10,058 nucleotides of DNA from an uncultured Bacteroidota bacterium. GTDB taxonomy: Bacteria; Bacteroidota; Bacteroidia; NS11-12g; UBA955. The position numbers and the translations under genes were made by a program. The notes below the pieces were generated by a model, which worked only from the letters and a program-made list of their open reading frames with translations, had not been told where the DNA came from and made no database searches. Below are positions 1-8,100 of this stretch, one piece after another. The stretch is taken from contig CAJBVU010000153.1 of the NCBI GenBank assembly GCA_903959115.1, positions 1 through 10,058 of the forward strand, written 5' to 3'. Positions within the stretch are counted from its first letter, which is position 1; every line of letters starts with the position of its first letter.

Positions 1-2
1 CC

Positions 3-560
3 AAAAGCACAGCAGAATTGCGCTTTTTTATCAATGAAATCGTTTTGGGCGAAGAGAGCGATGAAGATCCAAACGGCGGACATATCAGTCATTTTGAGTT
101 ATATAAACGTGCGATGTCAGAGGCGGGCGCATCGTTCGAAGGCATCGACCAATTGGTAAATCGCATTGCTGAGGGCACTGAATTAAGAATGGCAATTGAG
201 CAAAGTGATGTTCCAAGTTCGGCGAAGGATTTCATCGGCACTACATTTAGAATCATCGACAGGAATAAATTACACGAAGTGGCAGCAGCATTTGCCTTTG
301 GTAGAGAAGATTTGATTCCAGATATGTTCTTGGCGATGGTAAAAGAGCTCAATGCAAACGGGCAGAATTTCAATACGCTGATTTATTATTTGGAAAGGCA
401 TATCGAATTGGATGGTGACCATCATGCGGGTCTTTCTGCGTTGATGCTTAGCCATGTTTGCGGCGAGGATGCTCAGAAGTGGTCAGAAGCCACTGAGACA
501 GCTCAAGAAGCGTTAACTGCAAGAATCGCCCTGTGGGATGGAATTGCGGCCTTGATTTAA
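3..560 (+). CDS. DUF3050 family protein, 5'-truncated by the window edge
   Basis: This is the C-terminal part of a protein I assign to the DUF3050 family, which is mostly helical and related in fold to haem oxygenase; its biochemical role is unknown. The frame is open from the first base, so the start lies outside the window. A TTG at 18 could be read as a start, but the family-typical segment begins at or before it. Recognisable stretches are NEIVLGEESDED followed by GGHISHFELY near the left edge, and ERHIELDGDHHAG about 45 residues before the stop. The clustered Glu, Asp and His residues in these segments are placed as metal ligands would be in haem-oxygenase-like proteins; that reading is inference. 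About 185 residues are visible, against roughly 230-260 for complete members as I recall. The trehalase gene starts 42 bases downstream on the same strand with no clear terminator between, so read-through is possible. Confidence 0.8.
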   Translation, partial: KSTAELRFFINEIVLGEESDEDPNGGHISHFELYKRAMSEAGASFEGIDQLVNRIAEGTELRMAIEQSDVPSSAKDFIGTTFRIIDRNKLHEVAAAFAFGREDLIPDMFLAMVKELNANGQNFNTLIYYLERHIELDGDHHAGLSALMLSHVCGEDAQKWSEATETAQEALTARIALWDGIAALI

Positions 561-602
561 CCAAACTTCACAAAAGCACTTCGATACCCTTAATTTTGAG
601 GC

Positions 603-2162
603 ATGCAGTGCGGGCGTAATGCAACTTTTTCGATTCAGTTCAGTAGTCTTTTCTGGCTTGTTTCGTTTTTGTTGTTCAAACCATTAGGCGCACAGAAAGC
701 AATCCCGGCTGAGCCTTATATAGCCGAAGCTCAGAAATATTACATTGCAAATTGGAAGAAGAGCGTTCGATCATTGACGTATGATTCGGCTGATTTCATA
801 GGACTGCCGAACCCATATTCTACCCCAACTTTGTCGGGCAATCAAATGTTCCGCGAAATGTACTATTGGGACAGTTATTTCATCAATTGCGGATTACTCA
901 CCTACGGCAATCACCCACAACGAGACGGCGATGCAACCCCCGACGAAAAAGATGCCATCCAACAAGCCATTAACAATTGCAACAACTTGATTTACCTTGT
1001 AAATCGGTTCGGATTTATCCCCAATGCAAATCGTTTTTCGATGACAAATCGAAGTCAACCACCCTTACTCGCAGCGATGGTAAACGACATTTTTGACGTC
1101 ACTGGCGATACCGCTTGGTTACGTATTGCCTTAAAAGCATTGGAAAAGGAATATAATTGGTGGATGGAGAATCGTTCTTTGGGACTAACACCCCAAGAAT
1201 ACCAAGGCATTCATGGTGCACACAGACATCCCTCTGCTTTGCGTCTCAATCACTACGGAAACAATGCCACCGATGCTTTTTTACTTCGATTTGCCCAGTT
1301 CCTCAAAGGTCGTTTGGGACCAGGCTTCGATTCGATTTATTCTGAGTTAAATCGCGATACGTTAATAAGTCGGGAAGGCAAAAAACAAGGCAAAGGAATA
1401 CTCTTATCAGACCACTTGCTGGCAGAGGCGGAGAGCGGATGGGATTTCACCACACGGTTTAATGCGCGGTGTTTGTTTATCGCCCCACTAGACCTGAACT
1501 GCTTGCTTTATTTGAGCGAAACGACCCTATCCAATGGCTACAAAATCCTGAAGGAGCGCAAAAAATCAAGTGCATGGCGGCATCAAAGTAATTTACGCAA
1601 AGCATTGATAGACAAACTATTTTACGACAAACATACTGGATGGTATTGGGATTATGACATAGCAAAACGAGAAATTCATTTCAATTACAACGCGGCCCAA
1701 TTCATGCCCTATTTTGTTGGATTGGCAAGGCACAATTCTCGAAACAAAACTGCCTTGGCAAGGTTATCTAACACTTACATTGGGAAATTTGGCGTGTATC
1801 CTTGCTTGCCACTGGCGAAAGATTCTTCTGCAATCGCTGCAAATCGGGTGTTCTGGAAAACCCAGTGGGACAGTCCCAATGCTTGGCCCCCATTGACCCA
1901 TTTCGCGGCGCAGGCAATCAGAAATTATTCTAATGGTCGGGGGAAATTGATAAACCTCATGCTCAACATGAAGCGGAACCAACTTATTGTATCGTTCATG
2001 GAATCGGTAGAAGTCCAATTTTCGATCACCCAGAAATTTTGGGAGAAATACAATATCGATTATGGCACCTTACAAGTAGTGAATGAATACCCGATGCCTG
2101 ATTTTTTTGGGTGGACAGCGGGAGTCTATATGGAATATCGCATTGAATTTGAGGGGCATTAA
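603..2162 (+). CDS. treA: secreted GH37 trehalase (alpha,alpha-trehalase)
   Basis: Predicted to hydrolyse trehalose to two glucoses by the inverting GH37 mechanism, outside the cytoplasm. Residues 1-30 look like a signal peptide, with a hydrophobic stretch at about 13-29 and likely cleavage near GA-QK, which supports the ATG at 603. Both family signatures are present in variant form: QMFREMYYWDSYF (81-93) and QWDSPNAWPPL (421-431). Substrate-site segment NRSQPP is at 149-154. D281 in ESGWDF matches the catalytic acid and E495 in NEYPMPDFFGW matches the catalytic base. Known enzymes have a run of glycines just before that Glu (GGGGEY); here it reads QVVNEY, so the active-site loop differs. The length of 519 residues is normal. 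No strong ribosome site is seen; TGAGG lies one base before the ATG. The glycosyltransferase gene follows after 23 bases. The family call is firm; trehalose as substrate is likely but unproven. Confidence 0.9.
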   Translation: MQCGRNATFSIQFSSLFWLVSFLLFKPLGAQKAIPAEPYIAEAQKYYIANWKKSVRSLTYDSADFIGLPNPYSTPTLSGNQMFREMYYWDSYFINCGLLTYGNHPQRDGDATPDEKDAIQQAINNCNNLIYLVNRFGFIPNANRFSMTNRSQPPLLAAMVNDIFDVTGDTAWLRIALKALEKEYNWWMENRSLGLTPQEYQGIHGAHRHPSALRLNHYGNNATDAFLLRFAQFLKGRLGPGFDSIYSELNRDTLISREGKKQGKGILLSDHLLAEAESGWDFTTRFNARCLFIAPLDLNCLLYLSETTLSNGYKILKERKKSSAWRHQSNLRKALIDKLFYDKHTGWYWDYDIAKREIHFNYNAAQFMPYFVGLARHNSRNKTALARLSNTYIGKFGVYPCLPLAKDSSAIAANRVFWKTQWDSPNAWPPLTHFAAQAIRNYSNGRGKLINLMLNMKRNQLIVSFMESVEVQFSITQKFWEKYNIDYGTLQVVNEYPMPDFFGWTAGVYMEYRIEFEGH

Positions 2163-2185
2163 TCGCAATCCCTTATTTTCGTAGT

Positions 2186-2926
2186 ATGATTCACGGTAAA
2201 AAAGTTGTGGTTGTTCTTCCGGCCTATAATGCGGCGCTGACGTTGGAGCAAACGTACCGTGAAATTCCGTTCGACATCGTGGACGAGGTTGTTTTGGTGG
2301 ACGATGCGGGGGGCGACGATACCTTATCGGTTGGGGCGAAGTTGGGCATCAAACATTTAATTCAACACGAGAAAAATCTAGGTTACGGTGGAAATCAAAA
2401 AACATGTTATCGCAAGGCGTTGGATTTGGGGGCGGATATCATCATTATGCTTCATCCAGATTATCAATACACACCTACATTAATTCCAGCCATGGCACAT
2501 TTGGTCGCCACGGGCATCTACCCCGTTGTAATTGGATCAAGGATTTTGGGAAAAGGGGCTATTGCAGGCGGCATGCCATGGATCAAATACATATCGAATA
2601 GAATTCTTACGATGTCGCAAAATATACTTGTCAATCAGCACCTCTCGGAGTACCATTCGGGTTATAGGGCATTTTCGAGAGAAGTATTAGAAGACACTTT
2701 ATGGGAAAGAAATTCAAACAATTTTCTATTCGACAATCAAATCATGGCGCAGTGCATTGATGCAAAATACAAAATTGGCGAGATCAGTTGCCCAACCAAG
2801 TATTTCCCAGAAGCCAGTTCCATTAGCCTAAAAAATAGTGCGATTTATGGATTGGGATGTTTGGGGGTTTCTATGCGATATCGATTGCATCGATGGGGGA
2901 TTTGGAATTATAGCTTATTGAAATAA
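2186..2926 (+). CDS. family 2 glycosyltransferase, DPM1-like
   Basis: A GT-A fold glycosyltransferase of the dolichyl/polyprenyl-phosphate sugar transferase type, which moves a sugar from a nucleotide donor to a lipid phosphate or glycan at the inner face of the membrane. The N-terminal strand VVVVLPAYNAALTL (7-20) and VLVDDAGGDDT (36-46) form the nucleotide-binding half. HPDYQY (90-95) occupies the position of the metal-binding DxD-type motif. SEYHSGYRAFSREVL (154-168) is the conserved acceptor-side segment of this subfamily. At 246 residues it is a catalytic domain alone: there is no C-terminal transmembrane pair, so membrane contact would be peripheral. It starts 23 bases after the trehalase stop, with no terminator and no Shine-Dalgarno, so the two may share a transcript. 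Donor and acceptor cannot be told from sequence; a role in cell-envelope glycan synthesis is the general expectation. Confidence 0.87.
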   Translation: MIHGKKVVVVLPAYNAALTLEQTYREIPFDIVDEVVLVDDAGGDDTLSVGAKLGIKHLIQHEKNLGYGGNQKTCYRKALDLGADIIIMLHPDYQYTPTLIPAMAHLVATGIYPVVIGSRILGKGAIAGGMPWIKYISNRILTMSQNILVNQHLSEYHSGYRAFSREVLEDTLWERNSNNFLFDNQIMAQCIDAKYKIGEISCPTKYFPEASSISLKNSAIYGLGCLGVSMRYRLHRWGIWNYSLLK

Positions 2927-2933
2927 TTATTAT

Positions 2934-2988
2934 TTATCGCAAATCGGGAAAATTAAATTTACGGATTATCGCAACTGAATTAAATTTA
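2934..2988. repeat. imperfect tandem duplication in the SDR gene leader
   Basis: Two blocks occur twice in the same order: TTATCGCAA at 2934-2942 and 2966-2974, and AATTAAATTTA at 2951-2961 and 2978-2988. The spacers between blocks are 8 bases in the first copy and 3 in the second. The second block contains the self-complementary octamer TAAATTTA. A further sequence from the first unit, AATCGGGAAAA (2942-2952), recurs at 3048-3058. The region 2927-3089 holds no gene I can support. Near its middle, TTAATTTG at 2995-3002 differs at one fixed position from the Bacteroidota -7 element TAnnTTTG, but no matching -33 element is visible. The repeats could be an operator array or simple slippage products. 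Confidence 0.6.
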
Positions 2989-3089
2989 GTAGTGTTAATT
3001 TGCGTCGCATTTCAAGTGCATTAGAATTTCTCAGTGTTTGCCTATGCAATCGGGAAAAGAGATTGGGTTCTTGGATGAGCATTAGGTAA

Positions 3090-3869
3090 ATGAAAAAATT
3101 CGCAATTGTAACAGGCGCAAGCAAAGGGCTTGGCAGAGCCTTCGCGCTTGAATTGGGCTCGAGAGGCATAAACACCATACTTGTTAGCCTACCGGGGGAA
3201 GACATCCACTTGTTAAATGAGGAAATCATTAGCACTTATAAAACATCATCGGTTTTTTTTGAAGTGGACTTATCGGACTACGACAATGTAATTTCGTTCA
3301 CCAAAACAATCAACGATACGTATTCCATTTTTCTTCTGATAAACAACGCGGGAATTGGTGGCACGATGAAATTCGGAGACGCCTCGGTGAACTTGGTCAA
3401 TAAGATTGTACAATTAAATGTAATGGCAGTGGCTGTTCTCACGCGTCAATTGATCTCAAATCTCACCGCTCAAACCCAAAGTTTTGTTTTAAACATATCT
3501 AGTTTGGCTGCGTTTAATCCAGTGGGTTATAAATTGGTTTATCCCGCATCAAAGGCGTTTGTAGATTCATTCACAAAGGGAATGAGTGCCGAATATCGAG
3601 ATACCAACGTATTTTTTAGTGTGATCAACCCAGGAGCGATGCCCACCAACGATGCGGTAACTGACAGGATTCTAAAACAGGGCTGGCTGGGTAGAATCAC
3701 CCAATTATTACCGCAGGATGTGGCGCGTAAAAGTTTGAATAAATTATTTCAGAAGAAACGACCGCACCGATTCAATCCGATTAGTGAGTTAATCTTATGG
3801 GTTTTGCCAAGTCGATTCAAACTCCCATTCCTAACCGGAATCGTGAAACGGGAGTTTGACAAACCCTAA
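3090..3869 (+). CDS. short-chain dehydrogenase/reductase (classical SDR)
   Basis: A cytoplasmic NAD(P)-dependent oxidoreductase of the classical SDR family. The cofactor loop is TGASKGLG (8-15); the basic residue K12 in this loop hints at NADP(H). Also present are NNAG (85-88), active-site N110, NISS with catalytic Ser at 137/138, YPASK giving Y151 and K155, and the downstream NPGAMPT segment (180-186). The length of 259 is typical. The last 35 residues (ISELILWVLPSRFKLPF and onward) are hydrophobic and basic and could give a membrane-touching tail. An in-frame TAA lies immediately before the ATG, which fixes the start at 3090 as the most upstream ATG; AGG at 3084-3086 is a weak ribosome site. 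The substrate is unknown. The gene has its own 163-base upstream region and is probably transcribed separately from the glycosyltransferase. Its stop codon abuts the stop of the convergent adaptor gene. Confidence 0.9.
   Translation: MKKFAIVTGASKGLGRAFALELGSRGINTILVSLPGEDIHLLNEEIISTYKTSSVFFEVDLSDYDNVISFTKTINDTYSIFLLINNAGIGGTMKFGDASVNLVNKIVQLNVMAVAVLTRQLISNLTAQTQSFVLNISSLAAFNPVGYKLVYPASKAFVDSFTKGMSAEYRDTNVFFSVINPGAMPTNDAVTDRILKQGWLGRITQLLPQDVARKSLNKLFQKKRPHRFNPISELILWVLPSRFKLPFLTGIVKREFDKP
3817..3859. terminator. long interrupted stem-loop at convergent gene ends
   Basis: TCAAACTCCC (3817-3826) is exactly complementary to GGGAGTTTGA (3850-3859). Directly inside it, ATTCC (3827-3831) pairs with GGAAT (3837-3841) around a 5-base loop, leaving an 8-base bulge at 3842-3849, so 15 pairs in all. 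On the + strand it lies inside the last codons of the SDR gene; on the - strand it begins about 10 bases after the adaptor stop. Neither side has a run of U after the stem, so it is not a standard intrinsic terminator. It could be an RNA 3'-end stabiliser or a pause site between the facing transcripts. This role is inference. Confidence 0.4.
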
Positions 3870-5180
3870 TCACTCTTCTGTATTTCTGCTTGCGTCCAAC
3901 ATCATCCAAAGGGAATAGGCTCCACCCACCACGATGGGCCCACTTGGCGATTGGGCGAGAATAACTTTATTTTTCTGTCTACCGGTTACTACAATAGGCG
4001 TAAGTACATAGGCAGTCTTTTTGGGGTCAGACGATGAGATTCTAACAAAGCAAAAGTTCTTGCTATCTCTTAAGAAAACGGCAGAATCAGGGAGCACCAT
4101 AGATTCAACGGCGTTAAGGATGAGTTTTCCTTGCACTGCTTGTCCGATTTTTACGTCGGCAGGATTTACGGGCACTGAAGTATTTCTACTAACCGAGGCC
4201 GCGATGTTAGGTTTGCAATAGATTTTCCAACTGCGATCGGCTTCGATGATGGGAGACAGGGCGACCACTTTTCCTGGTACGCGTTGTGTTGCCCCGCCTT
4301 CGGCGGGGCTCAAATCCACATCCATGCCCACTTTTACCATAGATGTCTGACCCTCATACCCTGTCAATACCCAAATCCCTGACCCATCCAACGCCAATGT
4401 CATCACACCTGCATTATCGGCCACACTCATTCCGACATGGACATTCACCGACACTACCGAACCACTGGATGGGGCTTTGATTGTCACCCTGCGTTGAATG
4501 CCTGCCCTCACTTGATTAATGGTAATTCCAACTGACATCAGGCGCTGAACGAAGCCCGCTTTGCGGGCTTCGTTACCCTTATAAGCCGCTTCTGCCATTT
4601 GATACGACTTTAAACTGCTCGCCTTGGCCGCATACATTTCACGCTGTCGGTCCAAATCGCTCTTTAAAACTTCCCCCTCGGATTCCGCAATCAAATACCC
4701 CTCCTGCCAATCTACCACCTGCAAATTCTCAATCTCACACAACACATCGCCCTTCTTTACCCGATCTCCCGGCTTCACATTGATGCGTTTTAGCAAACCT
4801 CCAACGGCAGAAGAAATAGAAACCTCACCTTCCGGACTCGAAACCACTCTACCGAGTAAATTAACCTCTGTATTCACCAATTCACGCTGAATATCCTTCA
4901 CCACGATGCCCGCATTCACCCGCTGCACATCGTCCAAATACAACGTATCTGATGCCGCCGAACTCACAACTTCCGCTGCAGCCGCTTCCTTTGAGCCATC
5001 ACCACACCCAATGATGCTCGCCGATAAAAATGCCAAAACGACCCACCTTAGTTTGAATATTTCCATCCCCTTAACGAATGGACTATTTGGGCCTGTAATT
5101 TGGACACCCGAGAATTTCGACATTTGCCTTGTCAAAGCACTCCACAACGGGTTGATATTAAAATATTTAAAAGTTTTCAT
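3870..5180 (-). CDS. czcB: RND efflux periplasmic adaptor lipoprotein (CzcB/CusB type)
   Basis: The periplasmic adaptor (membrane fusion protein) linking the metal pump to its outer-membrane channel. Lipoyl half-motifs are at about 127-152 (VKPGDRVKKGDVLCEIEN) and 232-266 (IKAPSSGSVVSVNVHVGMSV), flanking a helical hairpin at about 153-231. The beta-barrel follows at about 267-355 and a membrane-proximal domain at about 356-428. The ORF is open from ATG 5180, 19 bases after the pump stop. However, Met39 (ATG at 5066-5064) begins a clean lipoprotein signal: MEIFKLRW, a hydrophobic core, then lipobox SIIGC with Cys59. An AAGGGG directly abuts that ATG. I favour 5066 as the functional start, giving 398 residues; residues 1-38 resemble no known leader. 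There is no His-rich metal-binding N-terminus. Two perfect GC palindromes lie in frame within it (residues 203-211 and about 291-297). It is the last gene of the efflux operon. Confidence 0.9.
   Translation of the reverse strand: MKTFKYFNINPLWSALTRQMSKFSGVQITGPNSPFVKGMEIFKLRWVVLAFLSASIIGCGDGSKEAAAAEVVSSAASDTLYLDDVQRVNAGIVVKDIQRELVNTEVNLLGRVVSSPEGEVSISSAVGGLLKRINVKPGDRVKKGDVLCEIENLQVVDWQEGYLIAESEGEVLKSDLDRQREMYAAKASSLKSYQMAEAAYKGNEARKAGFVQRLMSVGITINQVRAGIQRRVTIKAPSSGSVVSVNVHVGMSVADNAGVMTLALDGSGIWVLTGYEGQTSMVKVGMDVDLSPAEGGATQRVPGKVVALSPIIEADRSWKIYCKPNIAASVSRNTSVPVNPADVKIGQAVQGKLILNAVESMVLPDSAVFLRDSKNFCFVRISSSDPKKTAYVLTPIVVTGRQKNKVILAQSPSGPIVVGGAYSLWMMLDASRNTEE
4291..4309. repeat. perfect GC-rich palindrome inside the adaptor gene
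   Basis: The site is GCCCCGCC, loop TTC, GGCGGGGC: an 8-bp all-GC stem with a 3-base loop. It is read in frame as the beta-barrel residues SPAEGGA (291-297 of the longest adaptor ORF). It stands out from the more mixed composition around it and has the shape of a REP-like or other small dispersed palindrome. No U-run follows on either strand, so termination is unlikely. Confidence 0.6.
4548..4574. repeat. perfect 12-bp-stem palindrome inside the adaptor gene
   Basis: Left arm AACGAAGCCCGC (4548-4559), loop TTT, right arm GCGGGCTTCGTT (4563-4574), with every base paired. It is read in frame on the - strand as exactly nine codons, NEARKAGFV (residues 203-211 of the longest ORF), within the predicted helical hairpin. 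An exact 27-base unit with no frame disruption resembles a palindromic element inserted in a coding region. A locally constrained RNA hairpin is the alternative. Confidence 0.65.
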
Positions 5181-5199
5181 GTTTGATTTTTGTTATTTG

Positions 5200-8100
5200 T
5201 TATTTGATTGTTGGATTAAAATATAAAATCTGCAATTGCACTGTTTCCCATTGATGCACTACATCGTAGTAATCGATCTGCGTTTGCAAAGCCTCACGCA
5301 TATACAAGCCCCACTCCAAACCAGAAATCTCCCCGGATTTCCATTGAATCTGAATGAGCGATACCTGGGATGTAGCCATAGGCAATAACTCTTGTCGATA
5401 AAGCATGACCCTCGCGCGTAACTGTTGCTCCAAATCCATCATCTGCAGTAATTGTAAATCCACTTGTTGCTCAACATAGGCCTTACGTTGCAGTAAAGAT
5501 TCATATTGTAATGAGGCTGCTTTGGCGTTGTTTTTTAATAAACCGCCTGCCAGGGGCACACGCATCGACACTTGATACTGTGAGAAGTTTAAGTTTTTTC
5601 CAAAATACTGATCCCCAGTGGGCAATTGCTGAAAGCCCTGAAAACTCTGTTGCACATATCCCAACTGAAACGTGGGCAACAACCTCGACTGAGCCAATTT
5701 CCAGTCTTTTAAACCAAAATCTGCCATCGATTTGGTGTACGCCAATATTGGAATCATCTGCGATTTTGTTGGTGCAGGAAATTCTAATCCGCCTTCGGTA
5801 GGATATACTTTCCCCTCTCTCCCAGCCCATGCAGCCAATTCCATTGCATCTCTTTCAAACTGATATACCAAGGTTTCATAAATCATCTTCATGTCCGCCG
5901 CCATTTTCTTTGACTGATTCAACTCTATTCCACCCACATCGCCTTGCGAAAATTTCAATTGCATCATTCGCAAATTATCAGTGGCCATAGAATCCATCAT
6001 CTGCCAAAGGGGAAACTGCTCTTGGGTATGCTGCATGTGATAATACAACGTAGCCACGGCCTGCTTGACATCCACCTCTTTCATCGTTTGCATTTGATGC
6101 GCCACCTCCGCCGCCGACAGTCGCTGCTGATGCTCCCTAGCATATACTGTAGGCATTTGAAACCCTTGGCTGAATGTCAATTTGTTATCTTTATACCAAG
6201 AATTCACTTGCCCCCCCTCATACGTCAACCCCGTTGGATCCAAACCCACCTTCGTTTTTGCTAGCGCAATCGCCGATTGCGTCTGCAACATCATCGATTG
6301 CATTAGAGCGCTTTTTGTAGTTGCCGCCTCCAAGACATCTTGGATCGACATACGCGATGTGTCGGAAATTGAAGAAGTCCCCACGAACATACCCTTTTCT
6401 GAAATTGGATTTGTGCTAGAAAGGTGTCCAAAATTTCCCAATCTAGGAGAACGGACTGTGCACTTATCAATTGGCGATTTTGCAAATAGATTTCCCCCAA
6501 AGGGTGCAATTCCCGCAATCAATAGAAGTAAACCCACCAAACCGCTGCCACCCACACCCGCATCGGCATGACTGATTTTATGATTCTTTTTCATTTTTCG
6601 ATTTTCTATCATGATAAAAAGCGCCGGCAACAACAAAAGTGTCAGCAATGTGGCTGTTATCAGACCGCCAATCACAACTGTAGCCAAGGGTTTTTGCACT
6701 TCCGCACCCGCGCCATGACTCAAAGCCATCGGCATAAAACCCAATGCTGCAACCAAGGCTGTCATTAGGACCGGCCTCAATCGAGTGAGTGTACTTTTGG
6801 TTACCATTTCCTTCAACGCATCCAAATTCGGCTGATTACCATGTCGTTTGAATTCAGCCATCAAAACAATTCCATTCAGTACTGCCACACCAAAAAGGGC
6901 GATCATCCCAATCCCTGCGCTAATTGAAAAGGGCATACCGCGAAGCAGTAAACCCCAAATACCGCCGATTAACGACATCGGAATGGCCGAGAAAATAATC
7001 ACACTGTATTGAACCGACCCAAAAGCGAAATACAATAAGATCCAAATCAGCAACAGTGCCACCGGAATGGCCAAAAACAATCGCGTTTTGGCACTTTGTA
7101 AATTTTCAAAACTACCGCCATAGCCCAAGGTATAACCCGCAGGCAATCGAAGAGATTTACCTACTTGTTTTTGCAGTGCTTCAACTACGGTTTGCACATC
7201 GGCACCCCTAACGTTAAAGCCAACTGTAATACGTCGCTGCGCATTGTCGCGCTGAATCTGATTCGGCCCCTCAACCAGCGAAACATCAGCCAGTTCAGAC
7301 AATGGAATCAACTGCCCGGTTTCTGATTTGATAGAAAGTCGTTTTACATCTTCGATGTCATTCCTGGATCCATTATTCAGCCTAACGGTTAAATCAAATC
7401 TCCGTTCTTCTTCAAACACTTTTCCCGCCGCAGCGCCAGCGAAGGCGGTCTCGATGGCCTTATTCAATGCCTCCGTCCGAATGCCATGCAATGCCATTTG
7501 CGCACGATTGTATTTCACCACAATTTGTGGCTGGCCCGATACCTGTTCCACGTAAAGATCTTTTGCTCCCTCTACGCGATTTACAACACCCCCTAAAACG
7601 GAAGCTAATCTTGCCAATGTATCCATATTGGGTCCATAAATCTTGCAGACAACATCCTGCTTAGCTCCCGTCATTAGTTCATTAAATCGCATCTGTACTG
7701 GAAACTGAAATCCCACTGTTAATCCCGGAATATCCTTCAAGGCCAGACTCATTTTTTCGGCCAACTCTGGAAAAGTCTCCGCCGATTTCCATTCTGATTT
7801 ATCTTTCAAAATGATCATCATATCGCTGGCTTCCATGGGCATTGGGTCGGTAGGTATTTCTCCATTACCGATTTTCGTTACCACTTTCTCCACTTCCGGA
7901 AACCGCTGCAACAAGATGCGCGAAGCTTTTTGGGTGTATTCTACACTGGCCTTTACACTGCTACCCGTGATGATTCGTGTATCTGCTGCAAAATCCCCCT
8001 CTTCCAATTGAGGAATAAACTCCCCACCGATACCCGCGAATGCGATAAACGAAATAAGAAGGACCCCCACCGCACCCATCAACATAACACGTCCATTTTG

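Noticed and set aside
591..598. TAATTTTG, an exact match to the Bacteroidota -7 promoter consensus, before the trehalase gene
   Set aside because: It would start transcription at or after the ATG at 603, and no -33 element is seen 19-21 bases upstream. A leaderless transcript is possible but unsupported.
2966..3235. 89-codon ORF on the - strand opposite the SDR start
   Set aside because: It overlaps the firmly supported SDR gene, has no recognisable motif, and its tail lies in the repeat region; it is a reading-frame shadow.
6182..6571. 129-codon ORF on the + strand opposite the fusion linker
   Set aside because: It lies wholly inside the fusion gene in antisense, with no domain, signal peptide or ribosome site; the linker's relaxed composition explains the open frame.
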